A stretch of 64,000 nt of DNA from an uncultured Muribaculaceae bacterium (GCA_910587075.1 CAJUKE010000007.1:1-64000); one strand, 5' to 3'; shown: positions 1 to 9,096, counted from the stretch's first letter. Translations and numbers: made by a program. Notes: generated by a model not told the origin, from the letters alone.

Positions 1-1007
1 AGGGCTATGATCATGCCTATCAGGCCCAACAGCGTGCCCCACACCGAGAGCGACAGCAGTATTATCGCCGGGTTGAGCCCCATGGTCTTCCCCATAATCT
101 TCGGGGTGAGGATGTAGTCGCACACGCATTGGCTCACCAGGTAGACCAGCAGGCATTTGCCAAGCTCGGGCCAGAAACTCGCCTCCCCCGCCATCGACAC
201 TATGAAGCAGACTATGGCGACGGGTATCAGCGTGACGTACTGGAAGTAGGGTATCAGGTACAGAACCCCGACGAGTATGCCGAGCACCACGGCCATTGGT
301 ATGCCCACTATCGAGAACCCCACGCTGTAGAACACCGCCGCGCAGAGCGCTATCAGGGCCTGGCCGCGGAAGTAGCGGTTCATGCTGTCCTTTATGTCGT
401 CGCCGATCTGGTAGGCCATCGGGCGGTATTTCGGGGGCACCAGCAGGCGGAACCCCTTCATAAGGTGCTCGTAGTCGAGGAGAATGAACACCACATATAT
501 AAAAGTCAGCAACCATTCCAGGGTGTGCAGTAGAAAGCTCACTACGGCTGAGAGAAACGAGCCCCCGGTCGATAGTATCGCGCCCCAGTGGCTCCCTTCG
601 AGCATTTGCGACAGGTTGAGCGAGGCGACGTAGTCGGTCACGGTGTGTATCACGTCGTCGGGGAGGAACGCCAGCCCGCTTTCGCCTCCGTGGTCGGCTT
701 TGACCATCGCTTCGAGCTGCTTGAGCTCGCTTATGGCCGAGGGAACCACGAGGTAGCCGATGCCGACGAGCGCCCCGGTGACGAGCGCCAGCGTGACCAC
801 TATCGGTATGAACCTCCCCTTGATATGTAGCACTTTGCCGACGATGCGCACCAGCGGCTCAAGGAGATAGGCTATGAGGCACGCCAGGCAGAACGGCAGC
901 AGCACGTTGGCCAGCACGTTGATAAGCCATACGGCCCCGGCTGCCATGGCGCATCCGGCGAGAATCCTCACCACCCGGTCGAAAGTGTATGGTCGCTTGC
1001 CGCTCAT
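1..1007 (-). CDS. AI-2E family transporter, partial (C-terminus beyond window)
   Basis: The minus strand from the ATG at 1007 is open to the window edge, giving about 335 residues without a stop. It is rich in membrane segments: hydrophobic stretches near the N-terminus (residues about 15-45), about 65-90, and several in the C-terminal half. A hydrophilic soluble stretch (about residues 95-150) lies between. This layout and the closing region with PKIMG and LNPAI followed by a helix match the AI-2E/PerM-like family (PF01594), a group of putative exporters and Na+/H+ antiporters. Only the last few residues should be missing. The substrate cannot be inferred. The gene lies downstream of GH88 on the same strand but is separated by 470 bp containing a hairpin and a repeat, so it is probably its own unit. 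Confidence 0.85.
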   Translation of the reverse strand, partial: MSGKRPYTFDRVVRILAGCAMAAGAVWLINVLANVLLPFCLACLIAYLLEPLVRIVGKVLHIKGRFIPIVVTLALVTGALVGIGYLVVPSAISELKQLEAMVKADHGGESGLAFLPDDVIHTVTDYVASLNLSQMLEGSHWGAILSTGGSFLSAVVSFLLHTLEWLLTFIYVVFILLDYEHLMKGFRLLVPPKYRPMAYQIGDDIKDSMNRYFRGQALIALCAAVFYSVGFSIVGIPMAVVLGILVGVLYLIPYFQYVTLIPVAIVCFIVSMAGEASFWPELGKCLLVYLVSQCVCDYILTPKIMGKTMGLNPAIILLSLSVWGTLLGLIGMIIA

Positions 1008-1098
1008 AAGTCCCTCTGATTTGAAACGTCGTTTACTGATATAACAAATCCGATGTCAAAAGGTCGCGCCCGAGCATTATAAACGAGCGCTAAAGCGG

Positions 1099-1139
1099 CC
1101 GCTCCCCGAAAGTCCGGCAAAAGGAGTTTCGGGGAGCGG
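1099..1139. terminator. 13-bp perfect hairpin between GH88 and AI-2E genes
   Basis: CCGCTCCCCGAAA at 1099-1111 is exactly complementary to 1127-1139, with a 15-nt loop. It sits downstream of the GH88 gene and upstream of the AI-2E gene, both on the minus strand. There is no clear T-tract on either side, so it is terminator-like rather than a certain intrinsic terminator. Confidence 0.5.
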
Positions 1140-1146
1140 GTATTAA

Positions 1147-1456
1147 GAGGGTGTTTCAAAATAATTGTTAATTCCCGGTCGAAAAGCTTGAGGAGGATTT
1201 TGTCCTGAAGCGAAGGAGCATAGCGAGCTATGTGACTGAGCTGAAGGGCGAAAGGCTCCCAAGATTTTCGCACTAAGGTATTATTTTTTTGTGCTGTCGG
1301 AGGGTGTTTAATAAAATTACCATTGCCTCGGCGTCTCTTTGGCTAAATATCGGTTTTTCATCAGTCACGATGCCCGCATCGCTCCTTCTTCAAAACCAGA
1401 TATTTATCTCAAAGACACGCCGCCGGGAATTTAACAATTCTTTTGAAACACCCTCT
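1147..1456. repeat. Palindromic intergenic repeat, double copy with terminal inverted repeats (copy 1)
   Basis: The left end (AGAGGGTGTTTCAAAATAA, from 1148) matches the right end read on the other strand over about 34 bp, with one mismatch and one indel. Inside are two imperfect palindromes, about 1148-1300 and 1302-1456, facing each other. Each has a core of GAAGGAG, then a 14-16-nt self-complementary stretch, then GACTGA (1212-1239 on plus; 1361-1388 on minus). No transposase is encoded. A 270-nt open frame across part of it looks like repeat sequence rather than a gene. Related copies lie at 51118-51300 and 53459-53641. The repeat fills most of the 470-bp gap between the AI-2E and GH88 genes. 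Confidence 0.8.
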
Positions 1457-1477
1457 AAGTTGGGCGGGAGGTGTCGG

Positions 1478-2767
1478 TCAGCCGATCGAGGCCCAGTCGG
1501 CGGCGGGGAGTCCGGCGTTCACTCGGCGCAGGCGGAGCAGCGCTTCGAGGTAGTAGTAGTCGGCGTAGCTCAGGGGGGTGTCGATTTCCGAGCCGTGGGG
1601 GAGCGAGCCGGTGGAGTGCATCAGCACGAAGCCGCCGTTATCGCCGAGCTTGGCGGTGTAGGCCGGGGTGGCGAGCGATTTCAGAATCTTCTCGGCATAG
1701 CCCAGGTATTTCTTACCCTCCTTGGCGGGCACCAGGGTGCTCAGCTCGATCAGGGCCGAGGCGTAGAGCGCGCCGGCCGACGCGTCGCGGGGAGAGTCGG
1801 CTGCGTCGCGGGCGTCAAAGTCCCAGTAGGGCACGAGGTCCTTGGTTACGTTGCGCTTCATGATCATGGCGGCGATGGCGCGGGCCTGGTCGAGATACTC
1901 CTTTTTAGAGCTTTCGCGGTAGCATTCGGTGTAGCCGTAGAGGGCCCAGGCCTGGCCGCGCGACCAAGCGGAGTCGTCGCTCTTGCCCTGGAAGGTGCCG
2001 CGGCTCTCGATGCCGCCGTCGGGGGTGTAGCTCACGACGTGGTAGCAGGTGAAGTCGGGGCGGAAGTGGCATTTGAGGGTTTTGTCGGCGTGGGTCAGCG
2101 CGATGTCGCGGTACTTGCTGTCGCCCGTCAGGCGCGAGGCGTTGAACAGGAGCTGGAGGTTCATCATATTGTCGATGATCACCGGGTAGTTCCAGGGGCC
2201 GAAGTCCCAGGAGCGTATGCAGCCCACTTTGGGGTCAAAGCGCGAGATGAGGTTGTCGGCGGTGCGCACGATCACCTCCTTGATCGAGTCATTGGGGGCC
2301 AGGCGCAGGGCGTTGCCGTAGGAGCAGTTGACCATGAATCCCAGGTCGTGGGTGGTGGTCATATGCGACACGGGGAGGAGCTGGTTGGTGAACTTGGCGG
2401 CGCGTTCCTTGATGTCCTCGCGGCCGGTGAGCTCGTAGGCGAGCCAGAGCGAGCCGGGGAAGAAGCCCGAGGTCCAGTCGGAGTAGTCGCCGTAGCGCAC
2501 GGTCATGAAGTTCGAGAGGTCGGGGTGGTTGCGGAGTTCGATCTGGGGATAGAAATCCTTGGGTTCGCGTTCGAGGTGGTACGACACCAGGGGTATTGAG
2601 TAGTCGGTGAAGAGGGCGCGGGGAAATTTGCCCGGTTCCTTGATTTCGTCGGCCTGGAAGGCGAGCTGGTCGGCAGCCGCGGCCGCGGGGGCGGCGGTCC
2701 AGTCGGCGGCGAAGGAGGGGAGCGAAACCGCGAAGAGAGCGGCGGCGATCGGGAGGAGTTTTTTCAT
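1478..2767 (-). CDS. Unsaturated glucuronyl hydrolase, GH88
   Basis: This 429-residue protein has a type I signal peptide (about residues 1-20, ending PSFA) and so is probably periplasmic. Family GH88 removes the 4,5-unsaturated uronic acid that polysaccharide lyases leave at the non-reducing end of glycosaminoglycan oligosaccharides, by hydration of the double bond. The two family aspartates are visible: D141 in HDLGF and D199 in IDNMMN. The (alpha/alpha)6-barrel motifs WSRGQAWALYG and DTPLSYADYYYLEALLR are intact, and the length is normal. It lies downstream of the sensor/regulator on the same strand, with a hairpin (2873-2915) between them. It fits as the last step of the PUL's lyase pathway. 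Specificity among chondroitin-, hyaluronan- and heparan-derived ends cannot be read from sequence. Confidence 0.93.
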   Translation of the reverse strand: MKKLLPIAAALFAVSLPSFAADWTAAPAAAAADQLAFQADEIKEPGKFPRALFTDYSIPLVSYHLEREPKDFYPQIELRNHPDLSNFMTVRYGDYSDWTSGFFPGSLWLAYELTGREDIKERAAKFTNQLLPVSHMTTTHDLGFMVNCSYGNALRLAPNDSIKEVIVRTADNLISRFDPKVGCIRSWDFGPWNYPVIIDNMMNLQLLFNASRLTGDSKYRDIALTHADKTLKCHFRPDFTCYHVVSYTPDGGIESRGTFQGKSDDSAWSRGQAWALYGYTECYRESSKKEYLDQARAIAAMIMKRNVTKDLVPYWDFDARDAADSPRDASAGALYASALIELSTLVPAKEGKKYLGYAEKILKSLATPAYTAKLGDNGGFVLMHSTGSLPHGSEIDTPLSYADYYYLEALLRLRRVNAGLPAADWASIG

Positions 2768-2804
2768 GTTATCTTGGTATTGCTTATTCAGGAATGTTAC
2801 ACCG

Positions 2805-2812
2805 CGAAGTTA
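2805..2812 (-). promoter_or_regulatory. Candidate -7 box upstream of GH88
   Basis: On the minus strand TAACTTCG, close to the Bacteroidetes consensus TAnnTTTG, lies about 38 nt before the GH88 start codon. No clear -33 TTTG is seen at the expected distance, so this is tentative. Confidence 0.35.
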
Positions 2813-2872
2813 CAGCCATAGCGCCCCGCGGGCGTGCTGAATTGTCGCGGCGATTGACGGGCGGGGCGAGAG

Positions 2873-2915
2873 CCATTGCAATTTTGGCCAAAAAGAGGCC
2901 AAAATTGTGCAATGG
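2873..2915 (-). terminator. Hairpin after the sensor/regulator gene
   Basis: The arm 2873-2889 (CCATTGCAATTTTGGCC) pairs with 2897-2915 apart from one extra base. It starts 32 bp past the stop of the hybrid sensor gene and precedes GH88. It is palindromic with A/T-rich inner arms and can act on either strand. It probably separates the regulator from GH88 expression. Confidence 0.55.
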
Positions 2916-2947
2916 TGTGTCGCGGCGTGTCGTTTAGCGGTTAAGCG

Positions 2948-5900
2948 TCAGTCGTTTTTGAGGAAAGCCGACGGGAGCTCGCCGTAGAACTTCTTGAAGG
3001 AGGTGGCGAAATAGGAGGGGGTTCCGTAGCCCACCATCGCGCTCACCTGCGATATGTTGTAGCGCCCGGTTTTCAGCAGCTCCATGGCCTTGCGGAGGCG
3101 GAAGCGGCGTATGAACTCGTTGGTCGACTCCCCGGTGAGCGCCTTCATCTTCAGGTGTAGGTTGGAGCGGCTCATGCACATTTCCGAGGCGAAGGCGTCG
3201 GTCGAGAATTCCGAATCGTCGAGGTGCTTCTCCATCGTGGCCATAGCCTTCTTGAGGAATTCCTCGTCGAGGGGGTTGAGGGCCGAGGTTTCCGGCTTGA
3301 TGTCGGCCGAGTCGGAGAAGTGTCGTATGGCCTGGCGGCGGGTGCGGAGCTGGTTACGTATTTTCGAGGCGAGCACCTCCATTGAGAACGGTTTCGCGAT
3401 ATAGTCGTCGGCGCCCACGCGGAAGCCCCCGAGCTGGTCGGCCACGTCGTTTTTGGCCGATAGCATGATCACCGGGATGTGCGACGTGCGCAGGTTGCGC
3501 TTCACCGTGCGGCAGAGCTGCACCCCGTCGATGTCGGGCATCATTATGTCGGTGATTATCAGGTCGACTTTCTGCCCTGAGAGTATCTGTATGGCTTTTG
3601 CGCCGTCGGCGGCGGGCACCACGTTGTAGGTTTCGGCCAGGCTCTCGCATATATATTTGAGGATGTCGGGGTTGTCGTCGACCACGAGCACCGTCTCGCG
3701 CTCCTTGTCGGAGTCGGAGCCGGGAGCGTCGGCCGGGGCCTCTGCGCTGTCGGTTTCGTCGGGGAGCTCGGTCATATCGGGTATGTCGAGCGGCGCGGGG
3801 AGCGCGGTGGTTGGCGCGGCGGAGCTTTCCGAGGCGCGTTCGTCGGCGGAGTATTCCGAGGGACCCACGGGGAGCTCCACGGTGAAAGTCGTCCCGACGC
3901 CTAACTCGCTCTCCACGTTGATAGTGCCGTGGTGCAGCTCCACCAGGCGCTTCACCAGCGAGAGCCCTATGCCGCTGCCTCCGGCGCGGTCGTAAACCTT
4001 GTAGAATCGGGTGAAGATTTCCGGGAGCTTCTCGGCGGGGATGCCGCACCCGGTGTCCTTCACCGTCAGTCGCATCGTCGGTTTGTCGGGTGTGCCACCC
4101 TTTGCGAGTGCGACGTTGATCGACTGCCCTTTGGGGGTGTATTTGAATGCGTTTGAAATCAGGTTGTTGCAGATGAGGTCGATATACTGCGGGTCGCAGA
4201 GCACCGGGGTGTCGGGCATCGTGGAGTCAAACGTGTAGTCGATTCCCCGGCGGGTGGCCTGATACTCGTAGTTGGCGAAAATCTTGCGCAGCAGGTCGTT
4301 GGCCAGCACCGGCTCGGCCTTCAGCTTGAACATACCCATCTCGGCCCGGCGGTAGTCGAGCAGTTGGTTCACGATGCGGAGTATCCGCTCGGCGTTGTTC
4401 TTCACTATGGAGAGCTTCTGGGCGGTTTTGCGGTCGGTGGCGCGCTGGAGCAGCTCCTGGATCGGAAGCAGAATGAGTGTCAGGGGGGTGCGCAGCTCGT
4501 GCGACATATTGATGAAGAAGCGCACCTTCATCTCGTTGAGCTCGCGCTGGCGCTCGCTGTCGAGCGCGGCCAGGCGCTCGCGTTCGCGGCGGGCCTTACG
4601 GCGGTAGAAGTAGGCCATGATCAACGCTATCCCCCCTATTATCATAAGTGCCAGGAGCGTGCGGGCCCACCAGCGGTCGTACCACTTGGGGAGTATCGTG
4701 ATGTCGAGCCCGGTGGTCTCCTCGCACCATACGCCGTCGTTGTTGGCGGCTTTGAGGAGGAATCGGTAATTGCCCGCCGGGAGGTTGGAGTAGGTCACGG
4801 AGCCGGGACCGTCGATGGTGGTCCACTGGTCTTCGAGCCCTTCGAGTTTGTAGGAGAAGGTGTTATGGTTCCCGGCGACGTAGTTGCACACCGTGAAGTC
4901 GATGGTGAACACTGTCTGGTCGGCCCCGAAAGTAACCTTTTCGGTTTCGGCCACCGAGCGTTCGAGCAGGCCCGACTCGTCGCCCGGCACCACGGGATTG
5001 TTGAACAGGCGCAGCCCGGTGATTACCGGGGCGGGGGCGTAGGGGTTCGATTCGAGCACCGTCGGGTTGAAGTAGGTGAGCCCGTTGATGCCGCCGAAGT
5101 AGAGGTAGCCCGCCGAGCTCCGCAGGAAGCTCTTGCGGTTGAACTGGTTGCTCTGCAGGCCGTCGCGCTCGGAGTAGGCGCGTATGGCGCCGGTCGCGGG
5201 GTTCAGGAACGCCAGGCCGCGGTTGGTGCTGCACCATAGGTTGCCGTTGGCATCCTCCAGCACGCCGTACACAATGTTGTTGGGCATACCTTGCGCGGTG
5301 GTGAAGCGGCTCACTGAGTCGTTGGCCGAGTCATAGCGGATAAGGCCGTCGTTGGTCGAAATGTAGTAGTTGCGCCCGTCGCGGCTGAGGTACACGTTGT
5401 TGACACCTCGGCGGTAGTTGTTGATTTCGGCTGGCACGGAGGTGGCGGGTTCCAGGCGCGCGTCGGCGTCCTCGGAGAAGGCCGTCACGCCGTCCTCGCC
5501 CGACACCCACAGGAGCCCGCGGCTGTCGCGGTAGAGGTCGGTCATCCGTTTGAGGCCGTTGGTGGGGACGCTCGCCGTGGTGCCGCGCTCCATATTGTAG
5601 AGCACGAGCCGGTCGATGGTCGCGAACCACAGGTGGCCGTCGCGGAGCGCCGGGGCTATGGCGTAGATGTTCGACGGGAGGTTGGGAGGGGTGGAGATCC
5701 GCCCCGAGCGCTTGTCGAGGATGTTGAGCCCGCCGAGGTGCGAGCCAATGTAGATTTTTCCGGCTTTGTCGTCGATGTAGATGGCCTTCACGTCGTTGGA
5801 GCCGAGGCCGTCGGCCTTGGTGAAGTGCCGGTAGCTGTCGTTGGTGGGGTTGTAGAGGTTCAGGCCGCCGTTGTTGGTGGCGATCCACAGGTTGCGGTCG

Positions 5901-6958
5901 GCATCCTCGGTCATCGCGCCTATCACATTGTCGTTGAGCGAGGGGCGCAAAGGCGAGTGCCGCAGCGTATGAAACTGGTTTTTAAGCGGATGGTAATAGT
6001 TCAGCCCCCCGAAGTAGGTGCCGAGCCACATACCCCCCTGGTGGTCGGCGTAGATGCGTCGCACCGAGGCGTGCGAGAGGTTGTCGGCCTCCCGGGATCC
6101 GGCTCCGTAGTGGGTGAAGTGTTTCCGTTCGGCGTCGAGGATGTCGAGCCCGTTGAAGGTGCCTATCCACACTCGCCCCTGGTTGTCGTGGGCGAGCGAG
6201 CGCACATAGTCCGAGCCGAGCCCCTCGTGACCTCCGGCGCGGTAGGAGGTGGTACGGCCCGTGGCGGGGTCGAGGCGGAATAGCCCGTGCCCCTCGGTGG
6301 CAACTAAGAGCGATTTCCCGTCGGGGAGGGTCTGGGCCACGCTCGGCCCCCCTTCGAGGGGTATTTCGGCGAGGGTGCCGTCGGCGAGGTTGAGGCGGCT
6401 GAGTCCCTCCTTACCTGCGGCTATGTATACAAAGTCGCCCTGACGGCTCAGGGAGGCGATCTGCTTGCTTACTTTTTTGCCCGAAGCGCCCTCTGCGAAT
6501 TTGCCCGACGCGGGGTTGAAGGTGTAAAGTCCGGCGGTAGAGCCCACCAGTACGCGTTCCGAATCTATTGGCAGTATGTCGGTTATCGAACCTTGGCCGT
6601 CGAAAGGGTAGTTGGCGAAATTGTCGGCCGAGGCATCGTAGCGCGACAGGGTGCGGTTGCCGCATACCCACATCGCGCCCTCGGCGTCGAAAGCCAGGCG
6701 CTTCACCGAATTGTCGGCCAGCGACGATTCATTGCCCGGTTCCGGGCGGTAAACTCTGAAGGAGTACCCGTCGTAGCGGTTGAGGCCGTCGGGGGTGGCG
6801 ATCCACATATATCCGTCGGCATCCTGGCCGATGGCGGCCACCGTGGCGTGCGACAGGCCTTGCGACAGTCCGATCTGCTTGAATTTAAGTTCGGTGTGCA
6901 CGGCGGCGGTCACCGTGAGCGTCGCAAGCAGCAAGGCAATGAGAATTGCTTTCTTCAT
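2948..6958 (-). CDS. Hybrid two-component system sensor/regulator (HTCS) of the PUL
   Basis: A 1336-residue single-chain two-component system. In order it has a signal peptide, about 14 Reg_prop beta-propeller repeats, a Y_Y_Y domain (to about 755), one membrane helix (about 762-784), HisKA with FFINMSHELRTPL (phospho-acceptor H820), HATPase with DTGCGIP and GSGIGLSL, a receiver domain (ETVLVVDDN; phospho-acceptor D1137 in TDIMMPD) and a C-terminal AraC-type HTH. In this family the periplasmic propeller binds an oligosaccharide from the target glycan and the cytoplasmic AraC domain activates PUL genes. The open frame extends upstream to 7096, but ATG 6958 is chosen because MKKAILIALLLATLTVTAA is a proper signal peptide. 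The upstream part encodes Arg/Pro-rich sequence from the preceding hairpin. A half-site of the putative operator lies just before the start (6973-6980), so autoregulation is possible. Confidence 0.95.
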   Translation of the reverse strand: MKKAILIALLLATLTVTAAVHTELKFKQIGLSQGLSHATVAAIGQDADGYMWIATPDGLNRYDGYSFRVYRPEPGNESSLADNSVKRLAFDAEGAMWVCGNRTLSRYDASADNFANYPFDGQGSITDILPIDSERVLVGSTAGLYTFNPASGKFAEGASGKKVSKQIASLSRQGDFVYIAAGKEGLSRLNLADGTLAEIPLEGGPSVAQTLPDGKSLLVATEGHGLFRLDPATGRTTSYRAGGHEGLGSDYVRSLAHDNQGRVWIGTFNGLDILDAERKHFTHYGAGSREADNLSHASVRRIYADHQGGMWLGTYFGGLNYYHPLKNQFHTLRHSPLRPSLNDNVIGAMTEDADRNLWIATNNGGLNLYNPTNDSYRHFTKADGLGSNDVKAIYIDDKAGKIYIGSHLGGLNILDKRSGRISTPPNLPSNIYAIAPALRDGHLWFATIDRLVLYNMERGTTASVPTNGLKRMTDLYRDSRGLLWVSGEDGVTAFSEDADARLEPATSVPAEINNYRRGVNNVYLSRDGRNYYISTNDGLIRYDSANDSVSRFTTAQGMPNNIVYGVLEDANGNLWCSTNRGLAFLNPATGAIRAYSERDGLQSNQFNRKSFLRSSAGYLYFGGINGLTYFNPTVLESNPYAPAPVITGLRLFNNPVVPGDESGLLERSVAETEKVTFGADQTVFTIDFTVCNYVAGNHNTFSYKLEGLEDQWTTIDGPGSVTYSNLPAGNYRFLLKAANNDGVWCEETTGLDITILPKWYDRWWARTLLALMIIGGIALIMAYFYRRKARRERERLAALDSERQRELNEMKVRFFINMSHELRTPLTLILLPIQELLQRATDRKTAQKLSIVKNNAERILRIVNQLLDYRRAEMGMFKLKAEPVLANDLLRKIFANYEYQATRRGIDYTFDSTMPDTPVLCDPQYIDLICNNLISNAFKYTPKGQSINVALAKGGTPDKPTMRLTVKDTGCGIPAEKLPEIFTRFYKVYDRAGGSGIGLSLVKRLVELHHGTINVESELGVGTTFTVELPVGPSEYSADERASESSAAPTTALPAPLDIPDMTELPDETDSAEAPADAPGSDSDKERETVLVVDDNPDILKYICESLAETYNVVPAADGAKAIQILSGQKVDLIITDIMMPDIDGVQLCRTVKRNLRTSHIPVIMLSAKNDVADQLGGFRVGADDYIAKPFSMEVLASKIRNQLRTRRQAIRHFSDSADIKPETSALNPLDEEFLKKAMATMEKHLDDSEFSTDAFASEMCMSRSNLHLKMKALTGESTNEFIRRFRLRKAMELLKTGRYNISQVSAMVGYGTPSYFATSFKKFYGELPSAFLKND

Positions 6959-6972
6959 GGGGTAGATCCGGT

Positions 6973-7010
6973 TGTTGAATAACTGTTTGTCGGGCGATAG
7001 CGCGAAGATA
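6973..7010 (-). promoter_or_regulatory. Candidate promoter and operator half-site before the HTCS gene
   Basis: On the minus strand TATCTTCG (7003-7010) resembles the -7 box TAnnTTTG. ATTCAACA (6973-6980) follows 15 nt before the start codon and matches the TTTCAACA motif found upstream of the sulfatase and of the first DUF4962 lyase. Both assignments are tentative. Confidence 0.35.
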
Positions 7011-7047
7011 CTCAAATTTTTGTTACAAACATTGTTTATAATGCCAA

Positions 7048-7090
7048 TCAAGGGCCGCGGTCGCCGCCTTGGCGGCTCCGCGGCCCTTGA
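7048..7090 (-). terminator. GC-rich terminator hairpin after the beta-helix protein gene
   Basis: TCAAGGGCCGCGG (7048-7060) pairs perfectly with 7078-7090. The inner GCCGCC/GGCGGC arms extend the stem. It lies between the stop of the gene at 7160-8815 and the HTCS start, on the transcribed strand of both, and probably separates them. Confidence 0.7.
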
Positions 7091-7159
7091 CCGCATCTAT
7101 CTATCTTTCTTACCTATGACTATATCCTATTGTGTGTTGTAAAAAGTTGAAAGTGTGTT

Positions 7160-8815
7160 TCAGCGGATGGCGATTTTCGATGCCTTTCCACCCTGGCGCT
7201 TGACGTAGATGCCGGGGGTGAGGTTCTCGGCGTTGACGCGCATGCCGTTGAGATCGAAGTATTCGGCCGCGCCCTCGGCTTCGGCGGCTACTTCCTCGAT
7301 GCCGGTAACGACTTTGTCCTCAAGCGCTTTGATGCCGCCGTTGTCGGCCATCAGCGACCACCCTTTGTTGGTCAGCGTGAAGAGGCTTTCATCCTCGCAG
7401 TTGGTGATCACCGGGGAATCGTGGTAGACCGTGCCCCCGAGAGTCAGCGCGATGGGGTCGCTCTCGGCGCTCAGCCCTTCGGCGTCAACAGTGGAACCGT
7501 CTTGGATTCTGAGCGACATACCTTTGATGATGCCGGAGATGGAGCATCCATCATTGTTGGTGTTTACGAGCGGGTTGCCGGTTGCAACGGAGCAGTTGCT
7601 GAAAGTAACGTTGTCGAGGCTCCATACACCGCCGGCGTTCGCGCGGATAAGGTAGTTCTCATTGCGGGTGATGTTCTGGAAGGTCACATTCTCGATGTCG
7701 ACTGATGCGCCTGCCACTGTGGCCTGAACAGGATAGCTGGTATAGCTGTCAAGCACGCCGTTTACAATCAGGTTTTTAAGGGTGATATGGGTGTCGGCTG
7801 CCCCAGCGTTGGCTATGGCATACTGGGCGGCGATATTTACAGTTACCGCGGGGTTGGCACCGGCGATGGTGACGGTTTTCCCGGCGAGGCTTGTAATGCC
7901 ATTTGAGAGGTCAATGTTCTCGTTGATTATTATCTGACCCGATGTGCCGGTGAGTTTGCTGGCTGCTCCGCTGCTGCCTCCAAGCGCGTCTACTCCGACA
8001 CTCTCCTTGCCGGTCTCCGTGTCGTTGACCACGAGGATTTTGGCGTAGTTCAGGGTGCTGATGTCCTCACCCTGGGGTGCGAGCATCTTGGAGGTATTGG
8101 CCAGAGTGAATTTGGATAAGTCCGTAGTACCCTTCACTGCGGGCAAACCGTTGGTATGGTTTGTGAAGCTGATGGTTACTTTGCTGCCATCTGAGATGCC
8201 TCCGTCAATTATGAAGGAAGCCTGATTGTTGAGGCAAACGGTATAATCGCAAGCCCCCTTGAGGGTCATAGTAGATTCTTTAACCGCGGTCAGCACGTTG
8301 TAAGGGGCGCTTTCCGGGAATTCGCAGTTGACGAAACTAAGATTGTCGAGAGTTGTGGCCACAGGCGAGTTGTAGACACGCACACCGCCATTGGCCGCGG
8401 TTGTCTTGAACCCATCAATCGTCACATTAGTGAGGTTGAGTGTTCCGTTGGTCTGTTGGCTGAAATTAGTAGTGGAAGACTCGTCGGGGAATGCGAAAGT
8501 GATATTCTCTATCGATGCCGAACCGGTGCTGTTGACATTTATTACAACAGGGATGGTTCCTTTCGAATTTGGCGCGATGGAAATTTTTACGCCGTCGGCA
8601 CCCTTGATGGTCAGGTTCCTTGTGTCGGGGTTGAGTGTTGAATTGAAAGTGATGTCGCTGTTGATTTGGAGCACGTCGCCATCCTGGGCTTCTGTCCAAG
8701 CTTTATTGAGGGCGGAGTATCCCGTGCCGGTGGTGAGGTTTGTGATGGCGTCTGCGGCCAGCCCCGAGAGGGCGGAGGTGGCGATGAATGCCGTTGCAAG
8801 TAGCAGTTTTTTCAT
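7160..8815 (-). CDS. Secreted beta-helix-like protein with C-terminal sorting tail
   Basis: A 551-residue protein with a signal peptide (about 1-20, ending GLAA). Short repeats rich in N, T, I, V and G follow, for example LTNVTIDGF, LDNLSFVNC, IENVTFQNI and LDNVTFSNC, spaced as in a right-handed parallel beta-helix. The last about 35 residues (YFDLNGMRV ... GIYVKRQGGKASKIAIR) have the form of type 9 secretion sorting tails seen in Bacteroidales exoproteins. I do not recognise a catalytic motif or a named family. It sits between the HTCS and the sulfatase and is divergent from the latter across 281 bp with the candidate operator. It may be a surface binding protein or a lyase-like fold for the same glycan; this is inference. 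Confidence 0.7.
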   Translation of the reverse strand: MKKLLLATAFIATSALSGLAADAITNLTTGTGYSALNKAWTEAQDGDVLQINSDITFNSTLNPDTRNLTIKGADGVKISIAPNSKGTIPVVINVNSTGSASIENITFAFPDESSTTNFSQQTNGTLNLTNVTIDGFKTTAANGGVRVYNSPVATTLDNLSFVNCEFPESAPYNVLTAVKESTMTLKGACDYTVCLNNQASFIIDGGISDGSKVTISFTNHTNGLPAVKGTTDLSKFTLANTSKMLAPQGEDISTLNYAKILVVNDTETGKESVGVDALGGSSGAASKLTGTSGQIIINENIDLSNGITSLAGKTVTIAGANPAVTVNIAAQYAIANAGAADTHITLKNLIVNGVLDSYTSYPVQATVAGASVDIENVTFQNITRNENYLIRANAGGVWSLDNVTFSNCSVATGNPLVNTNNDGCSISGIIKGMSLRIQDGSTVDAEGLSAESDPIALTLGGTVYHDSPVITNCEDESLFTLTNKGWSLMADNGGIKALEDKVVTGIEEVAAEAEGAAEYFDLNGMRVNAENLTPGIYVKRQGGKASKIAIR

Positions 8816-8858
8816 GAGCGATGGTAAGTTGATGTAGTTGTAAGGTATGTTTTCTGAA

Positions 8859-8871
8859 CGCTAAATTAGCG
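8859..8871 (-). promoter_or_regulatory. Palindrome with possible -7 box for the beta-helix gene
   Basis: CGCTAAATTAGCG is a perfect 13-nt palindrome, 44 nt before the ATG at 8815. On the minus strand it contains TAATTTAG (8861-8868), a near match to the -7 consensus. It may be a promoter element or a regulator site. Confidence 0.35.
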
Positions 8872-8906
8872 GGTGCCGATTTAACGGCAAAATGGTCGGC
8901 GGCAAG

Positions 8907-8981
8907 TTTCAACATTTGCGCTACGGTTTTCAACATCCGCGTTAGCTCTCAGAGGCTTCGGCGCGTGTTTCAACAATTGAC
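8907..8981 (+). promoter_or_regulatory. Candidate HTCS operator: three TTTCAACA repeats
   Basis: Three direct repeats, TTTCAACATTTGCG (8907), TTTCAACATCCGCG (8928) and TTTCAACAATTGACG (8968), lie in the divergent spacer between the beta-helix gene and the sulfatase. Spacings are 21 and 40 bp, about two and four helical turns. AraC-type output domains typically bind direct repeats on one face of the helix. The same word recurs at 11711 and 11751 with the same 40-bp spacing. Assignment to the HTCS at 2948-6958 is inference. Confidence 0.6.
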
Positions 8982-9056
8982 GCATTGTTTTGCACAGGAT
9001 TCGCATCCGCCGCCCCATTACTCTACAGGCCGAAAAGGGAGGGGCGAAAATTTGCC

Positions 9057-9064
9057 GTAACTTC
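9057..9064 (+). promoter_or_regulatory. Candidate -7 box of the sulfatase
   Basis: TAACTTCG, the same word as upstream of GH88, lies 33 nt before the GTG start of the sulfatase. No convincing -33 element is seen, so confidence is low. Confidence 0.35.
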
Positions 9065-9096
9065 GCGTCGAAGACAAACCAACACACTTTGTTGCC

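Noticed and set aside
1004..1273. An 89-codon minus-strand frame across the repeat
   Set aside because: It lies in the left half of the palindromic repeat and runs into the AI-2E start; the sequence shows no protein features.
1289..2599. A 436-codon plus-strand frame opposite GH88
   Set aside because: Begins in the repeat and continues as the shadow of GH88; GH88 has a signal peptide and catalytic motifs.
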